Assembly: GCA_018287875.1 (NCBI GenBank)
Contig: JAGVVL010000002.1
Location: 4,898,001 to 4,962,000, forward strand
Origin: Nigrospora sphaerica
Lineage: Eukaryota; Ascomycota; Sordariomycetes; Amphisphaeriales; Apiosporaceae
Length of the DNA stretch: 64,000 nt
Direction: 5' to 3'
Below are positions 44,401 through 53,494 of this stretch, piece by piece. Position 1 is the first letter of the stretch. Each line of letters begins with the position of its first letter. Under the pieces are notes generated by a model, which saw only the letters and a list, made by a program, of their open reading frames with translations, had not been told where the DNA came from and did not search any database. Both the position numbers and the translations under genes were made by a program.

Positions 44401-45122
44401 CACCATGCTTGACGAGTCTCTTTGGACAGGCATAGTTTATCGGCACGAACAGCGAGAGACACAATGCTGTCATCCTTGACATGGCGGAAGCCACCCAGAA
44501 TACCGATTTTGAAGCCAGCGGCCCGGGCCGCCCTTGAGTCTCGTCGAATACGGTTCAATGTGACTTGTGGTAACTTCTTGCCGAAAGAAGCACCCGAGGT
44601 CTCGCTGTAGCCATCGTCACTTTCCAAGCCGAAGAGAGTGTCGACCTCATCGTCGTCGACCTCGAAGTCCTCAAATTCCTCATTTCCGTCCGATTCAATA
44701 TCCTCATTGCCGCTGGCATCTTGCATACTCCCGTCAACCTCGTCGTGCTTCTCATCTTGGGCGCCGTAGGCTGCACCTAGTGCAGCACCGAGGCTTCTGG
44801 ACAGAGACGCCAAGGATTCGTAGATCTTCACGCCAAATGAGTGGGCTGGGAAGTCATCGAGAGGGGGTAAAATGGCCGCGGGGTAGGTGCCAGTGGGTTT
44901 AGCGACCAGAAAGTGCTCGGATGGGTATCCTGACCATTCCTGTGGTGATATTTGCAGCTCGACGTCGCATGGTGTTTGTAGAAGTGAATGGGTGAAGCGA
45001 ACCACAAATGTGCCATCCCCGTCGTCGCTAAGTGTGATGTGTGACATGTTGGAGATGCCCTTCTCTATAGCCAAACGTAGGTCGGCATGATATTGAGACT
45101 CGAGAACCGTCGAGTTCTCCAT
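41487..45122 (-). CDS. PARP-E2 fusion: mono-ADP-ribosyltransferase domain plus UBE2Q-like ubiquitin-conjugating domain
   Basis: Single exon, 1211 residues. Residues about 8-80 look RWD/E2-like (ending EWSGYPSEHFLVA), and an acidic linker follows (about 122-170). A Cys-rich segment at about 419-447 (CVDYCMVCH ... PYVCGKSLC) precedes YMSMGLGPSIDQEI. The PARP catalytic fragment runs from about 690 to 868: AWHGSALGHWHSIIRAGL with His770, RVYGHGVYFSRRFD with Tyr801, and VVTDLRWIQCRYLFV with Tyr864 where poly-ADP-ribose polymerases have Glu. The H-Y-Y set is that of PARP16-like mono-transferases. The C-terminal E2 domain (about 1040-1160) has LELRFGRDFPLSPPFVRVI and GGAMCMELLTNSGWSP, so Cys1127 is the likely ubiquitin-thioester Cys. 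It resembles UBE2Q rather than HPN-containing E2s. Fungal PARPs with an E2 domain are known from family surveys; substrates and function are not known to me. It is convergent with the PRPP synthetase gene and divergent from the COG7-like gene. Confidence 0.9.
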   Translation of the reverse strand: MENSTVLESQYHADLRLAIEKGISNMSHITLSDDGDGTFVVRFTHSLLQTPCDVELQISPQEWSGYPSEHFLVAKPTGTYPAAILPPLDDFPAHSFGVKIYESLASLSRSLGAALGAAYGAQDEKHDEVDGSMQDASGNEDIESDGNEEFEDFEVDDDEVDTLFGLESDDGYSETSGASFGKKLPQVTLNRIRRDSRAARAAGFKIGILGGFRHVKDDSIVSLAVRADKLCLSKETRQAWCLGHQDFVVLLIQYSGGYTTYEQAIDRAAALSKMQFRLRKCTQYKPSFTQARKAFASLPASKKEQDADDSSHLSLLSIGKSIDAFMDGDFVSMVKIREKEGVSWDNAKKLLTQMSLNMAGIGQEDKQLPSPHFGPQHSHPSDDRAKLPAFIAKDHLAASGEVSLPLVAARFAMRYLLRCVDYCMVCHEAVDDNFEALKPYVCGKSLCLFQYMSMGLGPSIDQEIMTQPNVVDLLISFCYSSLIEPGLREYPTGLSLQVPKIAMSSWFSREGSHTFSVMEGSGRASVVVGGVLLTDPIAIIVRGDPSTVQVEVPSDILSLREGHWVMVVVPHENGALSGPPTAHHGRIDDIIHNTVTLHLVSKHELPDADRDGWFATENATTTAESSKPQNQDIRGYMLPYDQNMDELEERQKQLLMMLLLETTPSVESMRNYLSSHPDQQIESWDGLTPSASKLLRWVVASNRSYIVQVDECPTKDGKLEPGLARRREKISGVDGWLQFRFAQGSPERELAFQHALQAVKKQPKSILAWHGSALGHWHSIIRAGLNFDRVVNGRVYGHGVYFSRRFDVSRGYCGHLPTRNWSNSALNVEATMSLNELVNLPEQYRAKNDFCYVVTDLRWIQCRYLFVRPKSLSGSSSAVSSSAERNEAEFVQDREYAATGVGDRRLFVPRLAIPSVQDDDRKPPLSDDLLSATGHSGDTGDEDSADRDFLWAEDDEDDDGNREVFPPKTGSSAETKPPRPEIIGDVSPGFVLETSKTEFRPGSLDLSTLPKLAPPSYATPLAQKTIRREIAKLQCVQSSTPIHELGWFIDFEQITNMFQWIVELHSFEPSLPLAADMKKAGVTSIVLELRFGRDFPLSPPFVRVIRPRFLPFLQGGGGNVTAGGAMCMELLTNSGWSPVSSLESVLLQVRLALSGTDPQPARLQVPQRQRDYGIGEALEAYRRAATTHQWQIPTDLAETATNMVEAPEPSP

Positions 45123-46916
45123 GGTGGCTGCAACGACTAGAAGCCATCAAATTGCAAGATCAGCTTGCACGGTCAAGCCAAGAGTGACACGGGGGGAGAT
45201 ATAGGGGCTCATACCAGTTGCGGCAAGATAAAGGATGACTACCTCTCTCCCATAGGATGGAAACAGCTTTGAGTTCGTCGCGTGGGTGGTGTGGGATGGG
45301 AAGTGCGAAGCTCTGGGTCCTCTGCTCCAAGGCGGGGAGTGGGGTTTTGATTGAGGGTGACAGGAAAAGGACCGGATGAGGACATACTTCAGCACTTCAG
45401 CGAGAGGTACTTACATCTTGAATAAGAAGTAGGTACGCAGGTACGTGAGGTACTTAGGTAGATGCCCCAACAACCGCCTTCAGCAGATAAACTACTTGGC
45501 AATATCTCAACATCCAGGTCAACATCCAAGTCAACAACACACCCAGGCGCTTTATGCATCGATTTCAGCTCAAGATACGTGTGTATGTGTAAGAGAGGCA
45601 TACCTGTCACCCCCTTTGGCCGCGGACTTGTCGATTCCGTCCCTTTGGCAGAGGGTCGATGACTTCAGATTGGAAGTAAGTAGGTTAGGTACCTCTTTGG
45701 TTGCGTGCCTGGATTCACGGCAAATGGGAAGTCGTTCTCGGTGAAGCTTGGCTGCGTAGGCCACTTAGGAAAGGACGGTACTGGTTGCCTTACAGCAGGT
45801 ATCCGTCCATCCATCCCATCCCATCCTATCCCATCCACCCATTCATACCTCCCTCCCTCCCATCCGCTCCACAGCTCGGTTACACCCACTCAGTCGGTAG
45901 GGGACACCAGTGGATCCGTGTTGGCTGCTTGGCTGCCTTGATCCGTTGTCTGCTGTGAAGTATCCCTAGATTCAGTGGAAGGTATCTACACGTGCAGCCA
46001 TAGAATCTGCCTAGCGCCCGTGCTGTCAACGGCGGGATGGAGGACTTGAACTCCGGGTTGAGAGCGGAACCATTGGTTAAGCCCGCCCATACACGCTGTT
46101 GGCGCCTTTGTGGCGCAAGGAGCTATATGACGCTGGCTACCTCTTATTCTTTGGTTTGCAGCGATTGCACTTGGCATTTCTGAGCCCTCTCATCCCATGT
46201 CATTGATTCGGCTTCGATTACCTTGTCTGGATAAGTTTCTGCCTACGTGCTGGGAGGTTCCCTTTGCAAGTCAAAATTTATTGGAAAGTCTAGAGCAGCT
46301 GGTTTCCTAGACTACCAAGAGAGCCTCTAGAGGAAGGGTTCATGTTTTAAGCAGCCCTACTGTTGGGTTTTCACAGGAAGCTACCATTGCTGAGCCCATG
46401 GATATGTTGTAGCTGAAGGCAGCCCGTTTTCGTTTACAGATTGAACCCATGTATCAGAGAGAGGGATAGCACTATAGGCGGAGTTGACACTGCCCGTATT
46501 GTACATGTACAGGGCTTGGATGATGTAGTACCAAGGTACATGACATATGGATGGAGTACAGGGGAGGCGGGATGGATAGTGGGAAGCTCCAGAGTGCGGG
46601 CGGCGAGTGGGGCAGATCCCGCAATGGAAAGGTTGCATCCATCTGCTCCAATGGATCCAGGATCCTGGATTCCCTGCTGGAGGCCAGTCGGAACCACCTC
46701 ACCAGCTGCTGCATCCTTCACTAATCGTGCCCTTGGCTATACATACATGTAGCAATTGAAGCTGCCGTCGGCTCTCCGTACGCTCACCAACTTCTCGGTA
46801 CCGTCGCCATCCCTCTGTCGACCCGCTCAACCGGGACCCTCCGTATTCGTGCCCGGAAACCCAAGGCTGAGCGCTGCCCAGTGATACAAGCGTCTTTGCT
46901 TTCAACCTCGCTAGCC
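45123..46916. other. Divergent intergenic region between PARP-E2 and COG7-like genes
   Basis: No supported gene in 1.8 kb. The sequence looks less GC-rich than the 7-24 kb desert. It contains GGTACTTA/GTAGGTACG motifs (about 45408-45465 and 45675-45700), a CCATC pentamer repeat (about 45804-45850) and a tRNA-like hairpin on the minus strand (about 46031-46087) that cannot be folded as a full tRNA. Confidence 0.55.
45804..45850 (+). repeat. CCATC/CCCAT pentanucleotide repeat
   Basis: Degenerate tandem units of ccatc/ccatt/cctat in non-coding DNA. Related ATGGG-type sequence occurs near 9116-9136 and 14560-14600. Confidence 0.8.
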
Positions 46917-48020
46917 ATGAGGCGACGCCAGAACAGCTCATTAAGCTCTCCGCGAGCGCTCCCGCACCACGCCCGACAGCAATCCAAGCAAGCCCAGCCC
47001 ATCGAGGCCAAATCCGCCCACGTGGCCGACCCATTCCTGCAGGGTTTCCTCTCTGCCTCTTTCGACCCGGCCGCCTACCTCAACGCCTCCCTTCCACCGC
47101 TCCAAGCCCATGTCTCGTCGATATCCCCGAGCCTCGGAGGCGCTGTCCCCTTGGCCGAGCTCTCATCCCAGGCACAGACGCTACTGTCACAATTGAATGC
47201 ACAAACGACGCGCCTGACCAACACTCTGACCCAGCTCACCGACGACATTCTGCGAAGCGGGAGCCGCCTGGCCTACGAGGTTGAACTGCTCCGTGGCGAA
47301 ACGCTGAGTCTCTCGGAAGCCCTCACCGACGGTTTGCAGCAAGACATTGTCAAGTTCGTACCCGAAGGCATACAGGAACCAGAAGTGACAAAGAGGCCGG
47401 CGACTACCGAGGGCGGCCAGAGACGAGCCTCGGAGGCCCTGTCACCCCTCGAGCCCCGGGCTACGAGCGACCATGGCCCTGTCGACGACCCGGAATACAT
47501 TAAACAGCTCCGCACCCTCGCCACGGTGCGGTCACGCCTGGACGCGGTTATCAAGACGTTCGGCGACGCCATGGAGTTCGTGTTTCCGCCGTCGGAGCTC
47601 TCCGTCAGTTCATCCTTTTTGTCCGTATCAGCGCCCGACGCTGGGGGCCACGAGCATAGTACAGAAGAAAAGGGCCAGCAAGTGCTCAAGCAGATCCGCG
47701 AGGAAATAGAGGGGCTTCTCCTCCGGAGCAAAGACCCGGTCGAGGGCATAGAGAATGCCGCTCGAAGAATCGAGGAGCTGAAAGAATTGACCAACGTATG
47801 GAAGGGCACTGCGGAGGAACGCGGCAGAACCAAGTTCATTGATTCCCTTGCGAAGATAGTCGAAGATAGACATAAAGAACTCTTGAGGGAATCGGAGCAA
47901 GCCGGGAGACGAGAGCCCGAGAACAACCCACGCAAGAGTGTGGAAGGAGGTGCCGAAAGCAAACCGCTGTCAGGCTATGGTATTATGAGTCAGCTGCAGA
48001 AACTCCGGAGCGGCCTATGA
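46917..48020 (+). CDS. COG7-like protein (conserved oligomeric Golgi complex subunit)
   Basis: Single exon, 367 residues. The first ATG in frame is at 46917 (MRRRQNSSL); the frame is open further upstream but only with a non-ATG codon. Residues about 37-55 read DPFLQGFLSASFDPAAYLN, followed by a long helical, coiled-coil-prone part (LSSQAQTLLSQLNAQTTRL, then LTQLTDDILRSGSRLAYEVEL). This pattern matches what I recall of fungal COG7 N-termini. The rest alternates helices with charged linkers. COG tethers retrograde vesicles at the Golgi. Yeast Cog7 is also short compared with animal COG7. The coiled-coil character is clear from the sequence, while the COG7 name is a family memory with moderate certainty. 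The genes on either side give no functional clue. Confidence 0.7.
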   Translation: MRRRQNSSLSSPRALPHHARQQSKQAQPIEAKSAHVADPFLQGFLSASFDPAAYLNASLPPLQAHVSSISPSLGGAVPLAELSSQAQTLLSQLNAQTTRLTNTLTQLTDDILRSGSRLAYEVELLRGETLSLSEALTDGLQQDIVKFVPEGIQEPEVTKRPATTEGGQRRASEALSPLEPRATSDHGPVDDPEYIKQLRTLATVRSRLDAVIKTFGDAMEFVFPPSELSVSSSFLSVSAPDAGGHEHSTEEKGQQVLKQIREEIEGLLLRSKDPVEGIENAARRIEELKELTNVWKGTAEERGRTKFIDSLAKIVEDRHKELLRESEQAGRREPENNPRKSVEGGAESKPLSGYGIMSQLQKLRSGL

Positions 48021-50514
48021 TACAGGATGGTCGCTAAGATGGGGCTACCGCAGAATACATCAGCTTCGCCTACGTCCGCGAGATGTGCAGCTACATGGAA
48101 CGGGGTGCCATCGGGCTACACTACGAAGCTGCAGTCGGTTTCTCGAAATGGTGATCAGTACCTGAATATTCGAAGTGCCTGCGTAAGAAAACTGCGGAGC
48201 ATAAATGATTCCGTGCGCAGGCCAATGCAAAGAACCGTCCGCTCTAACGCCCACAGTATTTACTACTTATGCATTGCTGTTGGAGATTACATGTACAAGA
48301 CCAAAGTTGTCTCGTTTCTACTCCAGAAAGAGGGGCTGGAGAGCGAACGCGGAGACGAAATGCGAAGAAAGTGGTTTAGGAGGTAGCATGAGAAAAATGA
48401 TGCTTCCTTGAGAGGAACGCCCGAGAGGAACACCCGAGCAACTTTGTCCCTTCCGCAACCTTAGAACACTTCAAGCGGGGAATGTTCATTCACTCTCGTC
48501 TCCCGTCCGCCTGTTATTCAGCCATATGTCATCAAAGCATGCGACTCTTAGCAAGGCAGCGAATCTACAAACCCTGCCGCAGCCTTGCACGAGGCTGGGA
48601 ACCTATCTTACGTGGCAGCTGAGCCTAATGTGGAACACGGGGAATGGAGGAGATATGCCAGCATGATTGGTAGCCACGAACTTTCACAGGTCGTCATCCA
48701 TGTTCTGGCTCTCGAAAGGCTTAACTTCACAAGTCTTAGGATGGTGGTTCCAATGAAGGGTAATAGGCTGCTCATTCGTTGTTGGCTGGATTGAACCGAC
48801 AGGATCTCAAAGACACGACCATAACGGAAACGAATAAAAATATGGACGGAAAGTATCCATCCTTACCGAGAGCTTCGAATCCAGTCCTCTTGCTCTTTAG
48901 AGGAACGGTTCGAATGTCATAACTGGGATGGGTAAGCAAAAGGCAACCTTAGTTCACACATTGCATTTGTCTGGATTCGCCTCCCGCGACTTCTCCACTT
49001 CGATGTCCGTAGGTCATTTAGGGCAGACTGGAGAATACCTCCCTACCTCCTTTCTTGGGGTATATATCATGAAGTCCATAGCCACTTTACTCCCAAGAGA
49101 AGCAACACATAAAAACACGCTGCTAGACTTGATTAGGTCTGCTATAGGGGCCCGCAAGAACACGCCATACGCCACTTTGCACAATGGATAGCCTCAAGCC
49201 ACTGCGAAACAGCCTGGACGTGGACCTTGAAGCACTTCCCACGAAATCCGACTCGGATCACGATACGACGGTTAAAGAATCCCCAAATGACTGGATTACC
49301 GACACCCTGATAGTAGCAGCACTGATGGCGGCCTTATGTGAGTATACCGACCCTCTTGGAGGCATACGAACGCAGTTGGGTAGAACATATCCGAGGGATT
49401 GCTAATAATGGCCGTTTCTCGTAGGGGTACTGGTCCTTCTACATCGCCGGTTCGTTCGTACTTCCCAGGCTGGAGAAGCCAGAATTTGTCTGCTGACAAA
49501 CACCAGATGCACGGGATCGAGGTAACGCCTTCAATATGTGCCTCCGACATACGACAGTGGTTCAAGATCAGCGACGTGGAGTCTTTAGTGGGAACGACGC
49601 CCTGCTGAAGGAGTGCTGTGCGGCGTCTCGGATATCCATCGTGGTGATGGCTTGCCAACTTGTTGAACTTGCAGGATGTTGCTGTGGTGATTGCTCACCA
49701 GGACGAGGCAGGAAACAGATTCGTGACATGCTCAATTTTCTTCAAATATATCATAATCAAATACGGGGACAAGAGTATTCATACCGGCTGCTAAAGAAGC
49801 CTCCTTGGTTGCGGGAGTTTGTACGAGCTGGGCTGGTGGAAGGAGGAGGGCGTGCCAGCAGAGCTTGGGTGATGGTGGATGGAATGGCTATCGACTTAGG
49901 GGCATGTTGAGACAGAATTGCTGCCCAAGGTAAAGAAACTTGATTGTACTACACAGCAAGCTATTCGAGTTCATTCTTTTCTCACCCGAGAGCCTATTCA
50001 GACGTGATTCATGAAGGATGGAGAGTGAATTGTTCAGCCCATTTACGTCTGAGATGATATTGGGAACCTTGACCAATCCGGTGTAAGACCTCCATGAGGG
50101 CTGTCCACTTTTTTCCAAGTTTGAACTAGCGCCGTACAGCTGCAACTTCCAAAGTTGGGTGGAAGACAGGAAGGCAGTGCCGGGTCACAAGGCTTGGGGA
50201 ATAAATCCATCCCTCATTGCTGTTGTACTTGTATACCGACGTGCCCGCCCTATTAATTGCATGATCCTATTCTCCCTCCCGTACAGCCACTTCACCCAAC
50301 GCAGGGTGTTGTCGCCGCTTGGCCCTCTCTGGACCACAAACCTGTCTTTCTGCCTCGTTTGCCCTATTCAAAGGAGACAGCTCCCAGCTCTCCCGCTTCC
50401 TCTCCCGCCTTTTTCGCCTGGCCCTGTCTACCTAACCATCGTCGGTCTTTCCGACTTCTCGGACCAGCACCCACGATTTCGAAGCGCGGAAAACCAACCC
50501 ATACCCACAACGAA
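48021..50514. other. Intergenic region between COG7-like and Sds3-family genes
   Basis: About 2.5 kb, visibly less GC-rich than the left half. One weak gene candidate starts at 49184 (listed separately). Other open frames are short and featureless. The last 250 bp are a pyrimidine-rich leader for the Sds3-family gene. Confidence 0.5.
49184..49520 (+). CDS. Possible small membrane protein gene (weak candidate)
   Basis: An ATG at 49184 opens 51 codons ending in a hydrophobic stretch (DTLIVAALMAAL). This runs into a good intron: GTGAGT donor at 49338, GCTAAT branch site at about 49401 and tag acceptor at 49422-49424. Joining the exons continues the membrane segment as WVLVLLHRRFVR, which favours a real splice. 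After exon 2 the frame either stops shortly (taa at about 49522) or continues through a second intron into Cys-rich sequence up to 49910. No family is recognised. The alternative is chance sequence in an intergenic region. Confidence 0.25.
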
Positions 50515-52220
50515 ATGGCCGAGCTGTCCGCATCGACCATGTCGGCAGCGAAGGCAACGCGCGAACTCCGGGGCCAATCGCCTCTAACGGGCCAGGCCCA
50601 GGCCTCCAAGCGTGACAAGAAGCGACAGGTGCTGAGTGAGAAGCTGGCTCTCATGACGGAGCAGATGAGCCGCGACCGGGATCGCCATTACCGAGAAGAG
50701 CTTCAGAAGATACAGGTCGATGTTAACCTGGTCGGCCGCGTTGACCCGTATGCCGACCGCCCTCTGGATGAAATCCAGCGCGAGTACCGCGAGTTATCGC
50801 ACGCCAGTGCCAACGGCGCTGAGCGCCCCAACAGGACCCTCCTCGAGATGGCAGGCCCCTCGTTCCAAGACTGGGTCCAGACTGTTGGGGATTTGGTAGA
50901 GACGCGCGACTACGAGTTGACCACCCAGAAGGTAAGCAGACTCGCCCCTGGGCCGTGAGTCGTGCAGCAACTTGCCAGCTGACCCACGCGCAGTGCGACT
51001 ACGAGCGAAGAATGCAGGAACACACAAACACATGCGCCTACAAGATCGAGGTCGCGAAGCGGGAGCACAAAGCCCTGTCGGCAACACTGAAAGACCGACT
51101 GATCAATGCGATAACGTCCAAGAAGATTCGATTGAGCAAAGAGAAGGAGGCACTGGAGATCTCTGACAACTCGGCTCTGTTCCTCCACCCCAACCAGTTC
51201 AGCCTCACCAACCCCGGTAGCCCCAGCGGCACTCACTCCAAGAGGACGACTCGTCTCCGTAGGGAGATGGAAGAGCAGGGCGGCTACTCGGACAACAAAA
51301 AGAGAAAGAGAAACGGCGTCGACGACGACGGCTCCCCAGCCCCCATCCGCCGGGCACTCGATGCCTCCAACACCACGCCTCTGTGGCAAAACGATCGCAT
51401 CAGAGGCTTGCGCAAAGAGACGGGCCCGATTTACAGCATCGACAAGCTGTTTACCGACAAGGAGTTGTCCATGAACTACAACACGGCGGCTCTGGCTGCC
51501 TACAAACATATCCTCACACGCCGCGACGCCAATGGCAACGTCCTTCCGTCCCCCGACGAAAGCGAAGCAGGCAACGGCGATACCAACGAGGAAGACGAGG
51601 ACCTTGCAGCACCAGCTATGGACCGCCAGCCCTCTCACGCTACGCGCAGCACCCGCGGGGGGCACAACCAGCAGAACTTCTTTGACGACAAAATCCTTGG
51701 AATCGAGGGCCTGGCCAACTTCGAAATTGCCGGCAACCTGGACAAGATGGGCGTCCAAGAGCCCAAGCTCCCTCCCTTGATCCATTCGCAGTATTCCAAA
51801 GCCTATGTCAAATCCGAGTCAAACACGCCCATGGGTCTGTCGCAAGACGATGCGGCACAAGACCTTATGATTATGAATGTCTTCCGCGGCTACCAGCGCC
51901 AGTATGGCACTGGCGCCAACCTCAATGAGCCCAACGGAGGCCGGAAACTGCTCGAGAACATGGTACACCCTCATGGGGTTGCTCGGCACGTGGCCTATAT
52001 TCAAAGGCATCCTCGTCCCTCAGTCGAGCACCTGACCGAATCCCTTGGCCTGCCGGCTAGCAGCAGCCTGCGGGATGAACCTGGTGCTGGCAGTGCTCTC
52101 GGTGGCATGGGTTCTGGTCCAAGCAGTGCGTTAGCTGCACCGCCTATGAGCCGGCAGAGCAGTTTCGGCGGCGCGCCCATGTCACGTACGGGCAGTGGTA
52201 GGGGGAAAAGGAGGGGTTGA
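50515..52220 (+). CDS. Sds3-family histone deacetylase complex subunit
   Basis: Two exons, 50515-50931 and 50994-52220 (intron 62 bp, phase 0), encode 547 residues. A coiled-coil segment rich in Lys/Arg/Glu (about 32-75, KRDKKRQVLSEKLALMTEQM) leads to QKIQVDVNLVGRVDPYADRP. A second coiled region (about 140-190, YKIEVAKREHKALSATLKDR) ends with EALEISDNSALFLHP, which parallels the Sds3/BRMS1 layout. The C-terminal half contains a basic patch (KKRKRNG, a likely nuclear signal), TGPIYSIDKLFTDKELSMNYN and a Ser/Gly-rich tail. Sds3 proteins hold the large Rpd3/Sin3 deacetylase complex together and are needed for its activity, in the nucleus. The assignment rests on coiled-coil pattern and family memory. 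A related subunit such as Dep1 is the main alternative. Confidence 0.82.
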
Positions 52221-52639
52221 GCGATATCATTACCCTCGTGTGATGCAGCGTTCTTGTCCCGGGCTAAAAGTTGCTGGTGAGCACTAGCGATGGTTGCGTT
52301 TTCATTACGTAGGCATTTTCTCATGTGGGATGGATTGTTTCGTTTATGAATAGGTCAGCTGGTATACCCAGGGAACTGTTGACTCCCCATTGCAGTTATT
52401 ATACTAATGCTCTTCTGCAGCACAATAGGCAGGGTGGTGTCGGTTCCCGCCCTAGATTTCCTGCCTTTCCCTCCCTCACGGACTAGAAGACGGCGTACTT
52501 GGTTGGGCAATGTGTCTGTTAATCAATTCAAAAACTCATACACAGTAAACTCCGAGATCCAAGAAGGAACGCCTGGGTAGTAATACGACAGGATATCGTG
52601 ACAGCCCGATCACTCGCCATTAATTTCAAAACCCATCTC
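52221..52639. other. Convergent 3' intergenic region between Sds3-family and AsaB-like genes
   Basis: About 419 bp, moderately AT-rich, presumably two 3' UTRs. No gene or repeat of note was seen. Confidence 0.6.
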
Positions 52640-53494
52640 TCACGGGCCAAAGACCAAGGCCCGGACCTCGATGCTCTCCCGTCCCTCGGCATCGGCCCGA
52701 GTCCGAGGATCCTCAAAGGCCGTGTGAGGCACCCTGCCCCCTTGAACCCCACTGCCGGGCTTCAAGCCCTCGCTGTCAAAACACTCCAGTAGGAGCCGCT
52801 CGCTGCCCGTCATGCCGCTCCAGTAGAACCACTTCTGGTCGAGGTTGTGTGCTATTGCGGCTGTTTGACCCGTGTAGCCACTCGGGTACCGGTGCTCGAC
52901 CGGGATGGCGTCCTGGTCGTCAAACGAGGCCGAGGACGCAAAAGCGAGGGGCGAGGCCTCGACGGGGTTCTTGTTGAGGGTCCGCCACACGTTGACGATG
53001 CGGTACCGGCCCTTGAGCAACTCGTCGGCCTCGTCGCCCATGTGCGTGCGGACGCGCTGGGGTGCCGACACGGGCGTCTGGTCGATGTGGGAGATGTAGA
53101 CGGGTGCGCGCTTGGCCCCTGGCGTGGCGCGGCGGATCGTGTGGTCGAAGAGGAAGACGCGGTTGGAGCCGGGGATGTGGTCGAGGAGGAGCCGCTCGAC
53201 CTCGGGGTAGTACTTGGCCTGGATGCTGTCGTCGTCGGCGAAGTCGACCTCGGCCGACGGCGCCAGCCCCGCGACGGTTGCGAAGGCGTCCCGGTCGAGG
53301 CTGAAGTCGGACTCGCGCCCCCGGATGTCGTGGATGAGCACGGGCTGCGCGTCCGTCTCGAGGTTCCGCTGCGGCTCGCCGGCCGGTGGCTCGCCGACGT
53401 AGTTCACTGCCACCTGGCCCGGGGCGGGCCTGTGCGAGAAGTTGATGTTGGCGGTCACCGGGCCGCGGGGGACGGGGTCGGGCGAAATGGCCAT
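52640..53494 (-). CDS. AsaB/CmcJ-like hydroxylase/desaturase family protein
   Basis: Single exon, 284 residues, ATG at 53494. The family is fungal and bacterial (CmcJ in cephamycin synthesis, AsaB in aspergillic acid synthesis, GA4 desaturase-like proteins). Typical parts are the N-terminal VTANINFSHRP, the QPVLIHDIRGRESDFSLDRD segment, HTIRRATPG followed by PVYISHIDQT, the RYRIVNVWRTLNKNPVEASP motif and the C-terminal HNLDQKWFYWSGMTGSERLL with LECFDS. His and Asp residues in these segments are conserved in the family, but the metal or cofactor use is not something I can prove here. No polyketide, peptide synthetase or terpene genes lie nearby, so it is a stand-alone copy. The substrate is unknown. 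It is convergent with the Sds3-family gene and divergent from the AT-hook gene. Confidence 0.85.
   Translation of the reverse strand: MAISPDPVPRGPVTANINFSHRPAPGQVAVNYVGEPPAGEPQRNLETDAQPVLIHDIRGRESDFSLDRDAFATVAGLAPSAEVDFADDDSIQAKYYPEVERLLLDHIPGSNRVFLFDHTIRRATPGAKRAPVYISHIDQTPVSAPQRVRTHMGDEADELLKGRYRIVNVWRTLNKNPVEASPLAFASSASFDDQDAIPVEHRYPSGYTGQTAAIAHNLDQKWFYWSGMTGSERLLLECFDSEGLKPGSGVQGGRVPHTAFEDPRTRADAEGRESIEVRALVFGP

Noticed and set aside
46881..46916. GTG-start extension of the COG7-like protein
   Set aside because: The first ATG at 46917 is the sensible start; GTG initiation is unlikely.
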